A stretch of DNA of 64,000 bases from Carallia brachiata (Eukaryota > Streptophyta > Magnoliopsida > Malpighiales > Rhizophoraceae): the NCBI GenBank assembly GCA_021464245.1, contig JADCRB010000040.1, positions 4,804,273 through 4,868,272 of the forward strand. Direction: 5' to 3'. This document shows, piece after piece, positions 46,425-59,639 of the stretch. The notes under the pieces are model-generated. The model was not told the DNA's origin and made no database searches. It saw nothing but the letters and a program-made list of their open reading frames with translations. The translations under genes and the position numbers were made by a program. Position 1 is the first letter of the stretch; the number at the start of each line of letters is the position of its first letter.

Positions 46425-47021
46425 TCTCTCTTTCTCTCTCTCTCTCTCTCTTTCTCTCTCTAACCTGGTAAACTTTCTCACACTTTCCCATGCAGACTCA
46501 GACCCTTCCCTCTGATAGACCAAAGGTCGGTGCATTCTTTCCCACTCCCTCCTGTTTGGCTCCCGAGAAAACTGTGAAAGAATTTTAATCGCCATTCTTT
46601 CTTTTTTTTTTTTTATTGTTCCTAAAAATTCTCTTTCTTTCTTTTTTTCTTCTTGATTTTTCCAGTCTTTTAAAACTAAACACATTCAAGACTCTCCGCT
46701 TAAGTTTAATTTCGCGGTATTTACTTAGCAGTGAAGCAAGCCTTCCTGGCAGGGTTTTCTGCTATTGTTTTTTCCTCTCTCTCTCTCTCTGTTTTTTTTA
46801 ATCAAATCCTGTTTTTGGTTATGTTGCGTTTTTTTGTTTTTTGTCTGTTTTCCTGCCACGATTTTCTCGAATCGTGAATTGCCATTAAAACTAGGGTTTT
46901 GTGTTCTATAATTTCATTCGTTGTATCTTTTTTTTTTTTTAACAAATTATTTTGTTTTTTTAATCGTAATTAATTCTCTCTCTCTCTTTCTTTTTTTTTT
47001 TCAATTGGATATCTCTTGCAG
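46425..47021 (+). promoter_or_regulatory. Leader region of the CUE-domain gene, with (CT)n tract
   Basis: A (CT)n tract at about 46426-46460 lies in the promoter or leader, a common feature of plant core promoters. A leader intron ends at 47021 (ATCTCTTGCAG) 18 bases before the ATG; its donor was not fixed with confidence, though several GT sites between 46480 and 46760 would serve. Confidence 0.45.
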
Positions 47022-47039
47022 AAAAGAGGCTATCCGAAG

Positions 47040-50000
47040 ATGGGTTTTGATTCAGTTTATCGGTGCTTGTTGGATGTGTTTCCTCAGGTATCATTCTAAT
47101 CTTTTAAAACATTGTGCGAATTAGTCTGTGCAAAATATCTTGTTATTCATTGTGCGAATGGAAGGTTCGTTTTCAGTGGATATTTAGTCCGGCTATCTGT
47201 TTCTAGTTCAGATGCCTCTCGTTTGGAATTGTTATGGCAGATCGTCATTGATAAGATGTCTTGTTTAAGATTCTAACATTCTAAAAGTTTGATTGAATTT
47301 GTAGTTATTATCTCCTCGAAAAATTGTGTTTGTAAACTTTGTATGATACTTTCTTGTGCAGGTTGATTCGCGCCTTCTGTGGGCTGTCGCTATTGAACAT
47401 TCTAAAGATCCCGACATGGCCGTTGAAATTGTTCTTTCAGAGATCCTTCCTTATGTTTCCAAACATTCGATTGTTTCAGAGGATTTTGGTATTGACAGTT
47501 CGGTGTATGGAGATGGAGGGGGTAATGCTTGAGCTCTTCCTTTTTGTCTTTTTGGTATTTATCTTGGTTTCATGTGTTGTTATTGTAAGATTTTATGGAT
47601 TTTACTACTGGGACTGTGTCATGTGCATCTTGAAGCCTTTTAATTTTACCATTGAATTAATTTGTTTGTGATTCATTACATTCCTGTTTTCAATGTGCAG
47701 CTGAACATGAGGATGAAACCAGTGTGTTGACATATCAGCAGACCAGTTTTGGTAAATCCATCTCTGCAGGAGAAACATCTACAGCTAGAAAAGATACAGA
47801 TAAAACTGATCCTGAAAATGAAATCCTTCATTCTAATTCAAATTGTCGATCCAAGGAACAGAATCCACCCACAGGTTTGTACAGATATCCAAACATTGAT
47901 ATTAATCTGGTTCAAGGAAATGAAGAGAGCGAGGAATTGCCATCAAAACATCAATGTCAAGAAGAGAATGTGAAATCCAGCTCAAGTCAGATATCTAAAA
48001 CTATGTTTAAGGCTTCCGTGCTTGAAAATAATGCTGGTCAAATATTTGCCAATGTAGAAAGTGATGAGCCAGCTTCATTGGGTGAAGCCCAAGACATGAA
48101 CATTAGAGATCAGTGTGAGGAAATTTCCCAAGTCATGGCAGCGAGTTTGATAAGGGAAATGGGTGATTGCAATGGCAGCTTGAATGGTGATGCTATACGT
48201 GTGAGCTTTGGTGGTCCTGGGAAAGATGAATATGGTAGAAAATGCCCTCACGCAGAATATTTAGATGCCAGTACTTTGGATTCTGAAAATTTTTTTAGTC
48301 AACAGAAACCTACTGCTGGAGTGACAGGTCATTGTGTGGAAGTTTGCAGCAGCTCACTTTCTGAATGTGAAAATGTAAAGCCAAATGAACATATCACAAT
48401 TGAACAACTTGAAGAGATTGTTGAAGCTGCTAAAAACAACAAGGTACTGAAACTCTTTGATTTTGCGTCTTCTAGAAACTCTTAGAGTCGAATCATTAAC
48501 GTTAAATTTCATATCGTTTTAAATCTTTCTATGTCCATTTAGGATGAAGGTATTGTGGAGAGATACTGTTTTTCCTAATTTATTCTAATAATATTCGTTT
48601 GTTGGGTGATGATGCAGAAAACATTGTTTTCAGCCATGGAGTCAGTTATGAATATGATGAGCCGAGTTGAACTTCAAGAGAAAGCTGTGGAGCAAGCCAA
48701 AGAGGAAGCTGCTAGGGGAGGTTTGGACATTCTCGTAAAGGTGGAGGATCTTAAACGGATGCTTGCACATGCCAAGGAGGCGAATGACATGGTATTGTAT
48801 TTGATTTTTTAACACTGGTTCCAGATCCTAGATTTGGGGTTGTTAATTTGCTGATTATTTTCCGGATATTGATATGGTCACTAAGCCCAATGTGCAGCAT
48901 GCAGGAGAAGTTTATGGGGAGAAGGCAATTCTGGCTACAGAAATAAGGGAATTGCAAGGTCGCCTTCAGATATTGTCTGATGAAAGAGATAAAGCTCTAG
49001 GAATTCTTGATGAGGTATCCTTATTAAACAATTTGTTATTAGTATTCCCCCCCCCCCCCCCCCAATTGTTTCAATTTATGAAAGTATTGTTGGACCATTT
49101 CCTTTTTATGTCATTCTGTCTGGTAATATCAGCTGTTGCCATTTGTGCAGCTCCTTCAGTCACCAATGAGTGCATTTTTTTAATTGTAGTTAATATATCT
49201 GGAATGTGCCATACATGCAGATGCATCGAACTCTAGAAGCACGACAAACTGCAGCAGAGGAGCTAAGGAAAGCAGTAGAGCAGGAGAAGTTGGAAAAGGA
49301 AGAATCTGCACAAATTGCTCTTGCTGAACAGGAAGCCATTATGGAGAAAGTGGTTCAGGAGTCCAAGATTCTACAGCAGGAAGCAGAGGAAAATTCTAAG
49401 GTTGCTACTAGATGATTGAATTGTTTAGTGTCTGATTCTCAATCATGTTTTCGTTGAAAATGTACTGATTCTTTTTAATTTTCTAATTCTCTCCTGCAGT
49501 TACGTGATTTTCTCATGGACCGTGGTCAAGTTGTCGATGCATTGCAGTAAGCCTTCATTTCCCCTGGATATATTTTTTTAATTAAAATTTTCTGTTGTGT
49601 GTATTTTCTGGTTCCCTTATTTATGGTGAGCCTTCGTCTCCTGCTTGCACCTTTTTACTGGTTCTTGAGTTTGCTAATCTATATTTTAGTTGTCTTGCAT
49701 ATTACCTTTTCCAGAGATATATGTTAAAATGGTGTACAATTTTATACGTGTTTGCAGAGGAGAAATATCTGTTATCTGTCAGGACGTGAGATTGCTGAAA
49801 GAGAAATTTGATGAGCGTGTTCCATTGAGCAAGTCTATTTCTTCGAGCCAGACAAGCTGTATTGTAGCTTCTTCTGGCTTGTTCCTACGAAGCATGACAT
49901 CCAATGGGGTACTGGTTCCGCAGACAGGGGAGACATCTGACAGCCCTAAAGAAATAAGCCCCCAATCATCTGTGGATAGCCAATCTGGGTTGTCCCCTCA

Positions 50001-50181
50001 AAGCATGACTTCCAATGGGGTTCTGGTTCCGCTTACAGGCGAGACGTCTAACAGCCCAAAAGAAATAAGCCCCCAACCATCTGTATATGGAGGCGGACTT
50101 TTGATGGAAAACAATTTGGCTGATCACAAAGATGCCATGGATGAGGGGTGGGAATGGTTTGAAAACGAAACAGAAACATAA
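47040..50181 (+). CDS. CUE-domain coiled-coil protein (ubiquitin-binding)
   Basis: Eight coding exons (47040-47087, 47362-47521, 47701-48443, 48618-48791, 48898-49014, 49221-49400, 49500-49546, 49758-50181) give 630 aa with matching phases. Residues 1-50 are a CUE domain split over exons 1-2: DSVYRCLLDVFPQVDSRLLW with the FP motif, then DPDMAVEIVLSEILP with the di-leucine-type end; CUE domains bind mono-ubiquitin. Exon 3 (248 codons) is Ser/Glu-rich and probably disordered. Exons 4-6 (residues about 318-474) form a long coiled coil (VELQEKAVEQAKEEAARGG, EELRKAVEQEKLEKEESAQI). Exon 8 continues with DVRLLKEKFDERVPLSKS and contains a 37-residue tandem repeat before the acidic end DEGWEWFENETET. 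Plant members with this layout are annotated only as CUE proteins; function is not established. Confidence 0.88.
49047..49063 (+). repeat. Run of 17 C in CUE-gene intron 5
   Basis: An uninterrupted C homopolymer shortly after the donor site of exon 5. Such a long C run is rare in a genome otherwise dominated by A/T runs and may be length-variable. Confidence 0.9.
49873..50094 (+). repeat. In-frame 111-bp tandem duplication inside the CUE gene
   Basis: Two units, 49873-49983 and 49984-50094, encode residues 529-565 and 566-602. Both contain SMTSNGVLVP, TGETS, SPKEISPQ and end in SV. The period is exactly 37 codons, so the reading frame is kept. Confidence 0.9.
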
Positions 50182-53100
50182 AGCTGAGCTCTGTAAATGG
50201 GGGTAACAAAACAGAACAGCTTATTCTAGTTACCATACAGTTATATTCGTATTTTGACTTTCAGTTACCAGCTTTCTACAGCTCTTAGATAGGCAATATA
50301 TGAGATTTTTCTTGGGCCTTCGAGTTACAATAGATTCCTTAATTTACTGAATTTTTTTCCCTCTCTTTTTGTTCACAGTAAAATGATCCATCTTCAGTTT
50401 GAGTTTTTTTTGTGTGGGGAGAGCTCAAACTTCAGTTGAAACATATTATATGGACATAGCTTATTTGCCATGATCTCTATATGTTCTATCCACAGGGGGG
50501 TATTTTTGTTTTGTTGCTGTGAATTGAGGCACGTTCTAAATCTCTAATATTTATTTCTCATGTGCAAATGAAAATTAAGTATATAGAGATGCTAATACTT
50601 ACTCGTCTAATTATCTATATATCTGAAGTGGAAATAATTATTAAGGCTTTATTTCCTTTCTAATCTTCCAGCTGGTTTCACCAGGGGATCAAAACATCAG
50701 ATAATTGATCCTTGAATTAGAACATAAGCACATTCAAGGGTTTTTCCCCTTGTATTGTGTATTTACTATTTTGTTCCTGCGGCTCACCATTTTGAGCAGA
50801 TGGTGATTATTAATTAGTGCTATGTCAAGTCTCATGGGCCTTTAACCAAAGCAACAGAGGGACTTGTCTGGGCAGCACTACGACTTACTTGTTAAAATTT
50901 TTATATGCATATAAAATATACAGACTCACATGGCATTATGTATTTTTATGGATTAACAACAATATAATGAACCATGAAATCCACATCTTACCAAAATTTA
51001 ATTGATTTGAAATTGAGTCATTTGACTCTATTTATAATTTGCTTGCTCTCTCCACTCATTTTTTATGAGAGAGTTTTGTCTTTTGTCTTAAGACTCATAC
51101 TTGCAACTCAAACACTCTTCTTTATGTGTGAGTCTTTATACAGTGGCTTTTTCTTTCATTAGACGTGCCAACACAACTACCCACGATCCACACAAGATTT
51201 AGCTTTTTTAACAGTTGCATCCATCGTCACAGACAGTTGCATCCATCGTCACAGACCCCTTAAGATCATTTTTACTCTAATATCATATTAATTTTTATGC
51301 ACATATGAAATATGCAGGCTCATAATTTTAGCGTGGAATATGCGAATTCAAATAATACTTTGCTTTTTTCCCTATTCTCCGGCTTGGCTTCTGCATATTC
51401 GGAAGTTTCGGAATTAACCTTCCACATTATGAGGACAAGATCAAGTAACAAAATAATAGACTATGGACTCCACATGTTACCAAAATCAATCAACTTAAAA
51501 ATGAGTCTTTTACCTCCATTTATAATTTGATGGCTCTCTCCACCCATTTTCAACGTGGGAGTTTTGTCTTTTGCCTTGAGATTTATATTTACAACCCCAA
51601 CATTACCTCTTCGTGTTTCCTTTGAAATTTGGTGCTCTAATCCAATTAGGTGCTCATTGAAACCATATTAAAGATTTGAGAATTCTATAGAACTTCAGTA
51701 TCCAAAGTTCCAAACAACAAAGAGTATGGATCGTGTTCTAGGGAACTCCTTTGAGGTGCGTAACTATGACAGTGTGCATATCAGAAGCTACGGGTGGGCA
51801 GAAAATTAGATAAAGAATTCTACTTCCAGTATAGGATTTTGCGATCAGTCTTTGGATCGGGTTTTATGGATGACCTGAATGGCAGCAGTTGATCCCGACT
51901 CTTCTTTGCAAAGTAGAAGTGAAAGCAAAAGTTTATGTCAGTTTTGTTTTTTTTTTTTGCTACAGGTGTTTGACACAATCAACAGAACAACCTGGGCTTT
52001 CTAGCTGACTAGCTTATGAAAAGTACATGAACTAAAGGAAGAAACTATACATGCAATTGCTTCGGCTTTGCAGGAAAAAGGAAACCATGACTCAGATCGG
52101 CGATTGGTCTTTACACTATCTAAGGCTGAGCATCACCAGCTTCTTACCAGCATCTAAGCTTCCATTGTCCTGTAAGTTAGCTTTGTCACCATGGATTGAA
52201 GAATCCCATCACTAACACATCGAGTAAAGCATCCGTCGGTTCCCCCGGATGCTCCCTCGATCTAGTCATGCCAACAAATAAGCATAACAGTACATCTCCA
52301 TATTATGTAAAGCCGAGTCCGATGCTCTTGGATTTGCTTTGAACAGCGTTGCCACAACCTCTGTTTGTTCATGCTCTTCATTGAGAACCCATTTGCTGCC
52401 ATATTGCTATAAATGTCTGGATAGTATTAACAATATTATTTGACTTCAAATGGGGGGGGTGGGGGAGCAAATGTCGAGTACTTGTGTTTTGGCTTTGATG
52501 GGTAAGTTGCAGATTTTGAATTGTGGCTTTGAAGGGCTCCTGGGGACTTCTAGCATGGCATGAGACCCTTTTATAAAGGAGGTGGGTGATGGAAGTTTGG
52601 AGATATGTGAGAAGTAATGTGTGGTGAGTGACATATGTTGGCCCCTGGTTGGGACAATGGGCCAGGTCCCACTGTTCATGCAAAGACAACAAAGCAAGCA
52701 GAACTAATTATCCTGTCCCCTGCCAAGCCAATTTGATAAAGGCCGCTCATCCACTTCTCACTAGTCAGGGTCCTCCCTGTCTCGCATGGATGCATGTACC
52801 CCTTCATTCATGCACACATACACCAACATGTTTGAGTATTCCGGAGATTGTATAAATTATACTAATTTTAATATTATTTGTATTTGTGTACTAACCAAAT
52901 TATTCTCCCAAAACTTTCATACTCAAATGAGAAAGTTATCTAATTTAAAACTTTAATTATGAAATCTCTCATTTCACTTTACACTTTAAAATGCACCGCA
53001 TCCTCTTAATTTAATGTTGTTAGAAAGAAGAAATGTTTCGTCTAAATTCTATGAATTCTATTAATGCTAGCAAGTAGGGGTTTGCTTGAAAGGGTATTCT

Positions 53101-56100
53101 TATCATCAAAAATATATTAACTCTTCATTATACCATAAACAGTTAAACTACCAAAAGCTTAGGGAGTTAGTGTACTCCCAATCAAATGGCAGCATGATAA
53201 CAGAAACAGCAACGGTTAACCGCCCAATATCATCTAAAGCCAGAAGGCACAGAACTCTAACTACCATATTAGGCCCATTAACCGAAAAAGATAGCTGCTG
53301 CCAACCTTTGTTAGGACCAAGTGGAGATCAATATTTTTTTTCGAGGAACAAGCGGAGAGTGATTAACAAAAGGAGATTAACATAAGTATAATGGACTTTC
53401 TCTGCATTGCCAATAAAAAAGCATTCGCAGACTATGAAATATGAATAATACCGCTGAATAAATGATGATAAACAATAAAAAAAATGATGAAGTAAACTTT
53501 TTTTTTTTTTTTTGGTAAAGTACAATTTGAATTCCCGTTGTTTAGAATCATATGAAACGCCGTCCCCCCGTACCCATGATCTAGAGCTCACAACATAACT
53601 TTCTCGTCCTACCACGTCCCCACTTGTTGAAGTTGCTATGAATGTTCTTGTACTGTTGACATTGATATTTTCTTGAATGTACACTGTGTAATGTATGAAT
53701 GAAGTATCCACACCAATCGTGAAATCAACAAGATTTGTAGCTGTTATTTTAAGGGTAACAAACTTGACATTCTAACCTGCCAAAGATTTTAGCTTTGTCG
53801 GTCCCACAGCTGCTCTAGAGCCCACTAGGGGGTGAGGTGATGATTAGAAGTGGGGAGATGTGAGTATCGGTGTCGGAGTCAGAAAATATGAAAATATGAT
53901 TATTGGGAGCAACAATATATGAATTATAAGTGAGTGAGTCTTAATTAAAGTATATTATGTCTAATTTTAATTCTTTGAATAAATTAGGTTAAAATTAAGA
54001 TTTGATATTGGTACATTTAATTAATAAATCAAAAAAGTTGAATCTAAATAATTTAAATTCAAGTTCATTTAGTAAAAGAAATTATGGAGTGACATTTTAT
54101 GTAGACAAATTTATAAGCTCTTTATTAATAACTTATTCAATTTTATAACATAAAAATAAATAAATAAAATTGAAGTTAAACACAATTTTTTAAATTAGTC
54201 TTTAATGTCATTTGTTTACGTAACTGGACCAAAAAAAAAAAAAAAAACTTTCATGCATAATAGGTATGCAAGTAGTATATATATACACTGAGAGAAAAGA
54301 AATTCAAAATTAAAATTTATGAAATATCTGTATTTCATATTTTTTTTATTAATGAAAAGAATCTCTTTTAGTCTATAATTTTTAAATAAATAAAAATAAA
54401 ATTATTTTTTATGAGAATAAAAGTTAAATTTCAATGAGAGCAAAGACCATTTTTAATAGAGACAAAATAAAATTTTAATAAAATAACTTAAAATTTTCAT
54501 CTTAATTATCAAAATTATGCAAAATCCAGTAGGGACAATTGCCCTGTTAGCTACCCAATAGCTCCGCCACTGGGGTCGGGAACCTCAGTCCGTTGTCACG
54601 TGCGAAGTTAAAAGCCCATGAAGATAGTCCTAGAGTCGATAAAAAAAATGGCATCTACCATCGATCTTTTTGTGTAGTTTAGTAATTAGATGATCTGTTC
54701 ATAATACCAGGTCGTAGGTTTGAATTTTTGCCAGGACGTACGGTGGAATCCAACATATTACTATTTTTATATAATTGTGAGAATGATTTGATGATTCTTA
54801 TCGAAATTCAGAAGTATACTTATTTAATAATTCATGTAGTTGTCCTTCTTATTATATGTAATGAAGAGACAAAATTTTTTTTGAAAAATTTGTAAGATAT
54901 CACCTATACTTATATTTAAAAAGAACGTCATCGTCGCGATACTGCCATTATTGAAAGCCACAATTCAAGCAAAGTCATTTATGATGGCCCCTTTCTTCGG
55001 TTCTCATGCTGTTTTTGCCGTGTGTTTATGGAGCAGAAGGGGCGATACCTCATACTCAAGCAACAAGGATAGCAACAAGGATGCGCCATCCCTTCAATTA
55101 ATGTTTAGTTTTTCCTACATTTTATCCTTCTTCAGACTTTACATGTAAAAATTTTATATTTTACATGAACTCGGGAAATTATGTTATTAAAAACATATCA
55201 TTTAAGAGTTTTTAGTATCTAGTCGAAAAATGACTTACTCTCTTTCAGCGGAAATATACATAAGTAAAAATTTTAATTCGACTTTTTAAATATAATTTAC
55301 TTATAATTTTACATTCTATAATAAGTGAAATATATTTAAAATAAAAAATGATAAAATAAATTTATGTAATTTAAAATTATGAATAAACTATAAAAAATAA
55401 ATAAAATTATAAATAAATTATAAAAAAATAAATCAAATTAAAAAAATATATATGAAACAATATTCGCCGACAATTTTTCTATTCGGTTTCTATCCAACAG
55501 ACGATGTGTGGGCCAGGTCCACGTGCGAACTTATCCTACAACACGGAGAAGTGGCAAAGTTGGGGAAGGGGCTTATCACAGATTTGGAATGAGACTAGTG
55601 GGTACCCGCAGCCTGTGGCGAGGTTGTGTAACAATCTCTTGTTATATCATATACCATTATATAATTCATTTTCAATAAAATATAAATAAACATATAATTT
55701 ATTAAATTTAACAATTTAATGTTTCATATATAACAATATGTTTTCAATATCATACATGGCCATCATCATTCAATAATTTAGAGAGAGAGAGAGAGAAAGA
55801 GAAGTAATGGTTGGTTGTGGCAAGCGCATTTCCTTTTCTGCCAACTAGATAGTTGACATTGAAGTTATTTGTAATATACTATTAAAAATAATAATATATA
55901 TCACAAATATTATATTATAAAATATTTTAAAATATATAATTAAAAAAAATATTTTTTTTTTAACACGATTAAATTAATAAAAAAATTAATAATTATTTTT
56001 ATAATTATAAATTTTAAAATATTTTATTATATAATTTTTTTTGTAATATATACCATTACTCTGTCAACAATGATCATCAAGCTAAAGGTCCCTCGAGCAC

Positions 56101-56900
56101 AAACGCTTCAATTGATAAAAACTTGGATTTTTATATCCGAGATTTCAGATTTCAATTTGAGAAAAAAAATTTATGAAATTTATAGAAATAAAGGATGAAC
56201 TCCTCTCATTATTTTGGTTGACTGAATTTTATTTTCTGTTGACCAAAATTTTTCAATGTCCCAAATGCCAGAAAATATGGAAAATGTTTTCTAAAATCAT
56301 GTTTACCTACGAAACAAACAGACCCTACCTCTCTAAATAAGCCTCTTAATAAAATAAATGAAATAAAATAATAAAAAAAATTAAAAACCAATGATCATCG
56401 GTCACGGGAAAAAATGAGTAGGCAATGGACGCTGTGTCCGAATGATAATTCAAGGTCCTGGGGAAGCATAACTGATAGAGGTACTTGGTTTGGCGCATGT
56501 AATGAAGGAACAAAATTAGTCGTTGCTTCATGGGTGGCCTTGATATCCCATCTTTCACGACGGTACCAACCTATAATAACGAATAAATTCCCTGCTTAAA
56601 TTTAGCCCTCTGATTCTACAACATAAAACAGTTGGATTTTCAACATTGGGTTAAGCAAGTTCTGGCTTTTCTCCACAAACAAAAATATCCAAAAGTCTCG
56701 TTCAGAAAACTCCATCCGAACTATTTTTGAATAAAGAATTTACAATATATACCCGCATTCTCATCGTTTGGCTTTTATTTTAGATGGAATAAACAAAAGA
56801 AAGAATAGAAAATAGAAAATTCCGAAAACATTAGGCACAATAACTAACAGATATATTGATAGGACAGGAGATTGGACCATCTCAGAGGCTTTGCATCCTT
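50182..56900. other. Long intergenic stretch, no gene seen
   Basis: Besides the direct repeats at 50896-51610 I see only A/T-rich sequence and short open frames. Less A/T-rich islands at 51760-52800, 55490-55625 (with CCACGTGC) and 56410-56590 give no recognisable protein. A SINE-like piece at about 54670-54750 has GTAGTTTAGTAATTAGATG and, some 35 bp later, GGTCGTAGGTTTGAATTTT, which recall degenerate A and B boxes. A GA tract lies at 55780-55803 and T/A homopolymers at 53498-53515 and 54231-54248. Confidence 0.45.
50896..51610 (+). repeat. Two direct repeat copies plus a 22-bp perfect tandem duplication
   Basis: Copy 1 (about 50896-51150) and copy 2 (about 51292-51610) share ordered phrases: TTTATATGCATATAAAATAT / TTTATGCACATATGAAATAT, GACTC(A)CA, TTACCAAAAT, TCCATTTATAATTTGATGGC-type, GGCTCTCTCCACCCATTTT-type and GAGTTTTGTCTTTTG. 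Between them 51211-51232 is repeated exactly at 51233-51254. No coding capacity was seen; they may be parts of an older retrotransposon. Confidence 0.6.
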
Positions 56901-56923
56901 ACGTTTTCAATTTGCCTACCCTC

Positions 56924-59467
56924 TCATGTCTCTCCCAATGCTTTCTTGATATCAGCCTGTGCCAAAAAAGTAAAGCAAGACGGCAAAATAAGAAACAAAA
57001 AAGCAACAATCCTTTTGCACAAATAATTAAACATGCAAAGCGAGAAGGGTGGGGGCGAAAAAGGGAGGGGAAGAGAACCTCAAATGCCATTGGAGAGGTC
57101 ATTGGTCCATAGCGATTAATAACACGGCCTTCCTTATCTACTAAGAACTTGGTAAAATTCCACTTTATCCTAGAACCAAAGAATCCAGATTTGCTCGCTT
57201 TGAGAAACTTGTATATGGGTGCTGTATCTGACCCATTGACACGTACCTTCAGAGTTAAGGATCTAGTATCAGTGAAAAAAATGCACAATGGCTACTCCAG
57301 CTGAAGACACCTTAATTTGGAAGTAGTGTGCATTATAATACATGCAGAATTGTAAGACATAGATGAAAGTGCAATTATTGAGCTATTTTTACCAGACAAC
57401 AATTCAAGAGATGCATCTAACATGAAAGTACACCAATCAAAATAAGGAGGTATTCTTTCTCAGAGAGCTTCCAAGGGTGACACAAGCCTCTTCCCAAAAG
57501 GGACGCAGCAGGTATGGCTGGTTTCCAAAATCATGCATGATCACTTGAAAACCAAATACAAAAGCTCTCAAGCGAACTCTACAGGAAAAAATTACCAAAT
57601 TGCTAAAATTATAATATGATGGCCTAGGCTCAAGAAAGAAAATCGCTCCTCAACAACCTGAGCTAAAATAAGCATGGCCTTGGCAATATTGGTAGGATCA
57701 ATCCAAGTGCAAGCATTTTAATAAGTCCTAAATAGACCATCAAAGTGACCCTGGCATGGCAAGGGCCAGTATATTTAGTGCAGGGTACGATATCAACATT
57801 GGAGAATGTCAAGAGCAAGACCAACTATTTAACCAGAATCATAGTAATGACCTCCTAGCAAGCTTCTATTACCCAGAAAATAACTCATCCACTTTTATGT
57901 TTGTTTTCCCAGATTTGTTTCCTGAAGTAGACAGTTTTCTGTCAAACTAGCATAAACAGAATAAGTCAAATACAAAATGCGGCAGCAATGCAAGCACAAA
58001 CAATAGGGTGAGAATAGAAGGTGAATAGAATTATCAGGATATGATTGTGGGAACCTAAAGTTCATCACATTTGAGTGGCAAGAGAAGGGACTCATGAGAT
58101 GGCACACATCAGAACAGAACCTTACTCTCCATGGGAGAATCATACCAAAGAATAAATAACTAAATATTGGTCAAGCATCCCAAAAATGAAACTACCTAAA
58201 CCCTATCTGACAAGAAACAAATTCCATTACCTTTTGAAATATCGGATATTCAGCCTTGTACCTTGTGCATGCAAACTCCTGTGCCTCCTCGCTTGTCCCA
58301 GGTTCTTGATTCAAGAATTGGTTGCACGGAAATGCCAAGATTTCCAAGCCTAATAACATTGAGTAAGATGTATATCAATCCAATTGCAATATGTTGAAAA
58401 GGATACATAACCATATGAGGAAAAGGCATTTCATCTTTTCCCATAATCGGAATTGAGAACCAGGGAAACGTCAAAATGGTGTTTGGTAATAATACAAAAA
58501 GAGAGACATTAGTACAAATATAAGTATATATATATTCCAAATAGTGGATTCTTTTCAGTATACATAGTAATAATGCACTTGCGCACATATAGACAAGCAG
58601 ACTGTGATCGGGTCACATATACATCACATACACATGGTCAAGTGTTCGCATGGCAGACATGCCTGTGAACACAGAGGCGTGCAATGATGCAAGAACATTA
58701 CCCACTAGTAAAATAAAGGGAGTTTCTGCCTTTACTAATGCGAGTTCTTTTGTTTTGTTTTATTAACAACCCAAGCTATAGTGCTAGTCACTGATGACCA
58801 ATCCGAAGTTTCTGACCATGAATTCCTGGCCATATCTTAATCAGATGTAATCAATAAGTTCTCATAATAAAAATAGTAGATCCATTCATGCATGACAATC
58901 CAATTTTGCTAAGAAGGTGGAGTAGATCCATACATAAATTTGATGAAAAAGAACAAGATGAATATATTCATAAAAAAAAAATAAAAAAAATCACATATTA
59001 GAAAAGAAAACAAGTTTGTTTTTTTTATTTCGGTATTTTGGGGTGGAGAGGCAGAAACAGAAACAAACAAACAAACAAACCTTTGTCCTTGTATTTGCTA
59101 TAGAGATCAGTCAACTGGGTGTAATTTGAATCCGTGAATCCACTGTTCACAAAATTAGAATTCTCGAGCTCATAAATCAATCATTTTGGAATCAGAAGAA
59201 ATAAATAAAAATATTGGAGCTGAAAATTTAAAAAAAAAAAAAAAGGAATCAAACAAGAAAATAAAGGAAACAAGAGAAAGAGAGTAAAAAAGGGAAACCA
59301 TTTGGAGGCGACATTAACCACAAGAAGAACCCTCCCTTTGTAATTGCTCAGGTCCACGTCCCTACCCCTGCTATCCTACACAAACAACGCACAGCCAATC
59401 ACAATTAATTACAATTTGTATGCATGTGTATGCATAAATCGTAGACTAAAAAGCCAAAGCAGAAGCA

Positions 59468-59509
<42 letters not shown>

Positions 59510-59624
59510 GGTAAAGATCGAAATAGACATGAAACTCCGAGACAGAACACAAACAAAAATAATACAATACCTTAACGGTGAACTGATGAATAGATTTCTG
59601 TGGTACTGATGCAGAAGCCCCCAT
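56924..59624 (-). CDS. GPX5: Glutathione peroxidase (thioredoxin-dependent), GPX4/5-like
   Basis: Six exons (59571-59624, 59299-59375, 59081-59142, 58231-58349, 57079-57246, 56924-56956) give 170 aa with matched phases. The N-terminus [19 protein letters not shown] is nearly that of Arabidopsis GPX4/GPX5, which lack a transit peptide; MGAS allows N-myristoylation and so membrane association (inference). Catalytic Cys44 lies in NVASKCGFT, Gln79 in NQEPGTS, Trp133-Asn134 in [11 protein letters not shown]; Cys92 (EFACTRY) is the resolving cysteine that makes plant GPXs use thioredoxin. Cys73 is in the conserved FPCNQF. Substrates are lipid and hydrogen peroxides. The length equals the family norm and the protein looks intact. 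Which of GPX4 or GPX5 it represents is not decidable here. Confidence 0.93.
59471..59504. repeat. (GA)n microsatellite in GPX intron 1
   Basis: About 34 bp of perfect GA repeat in the first intron, (TC)n in the transcript. Confidence 0.9.
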
Positions 59625-59639
59625 CTTTGTCCGTTTCTT

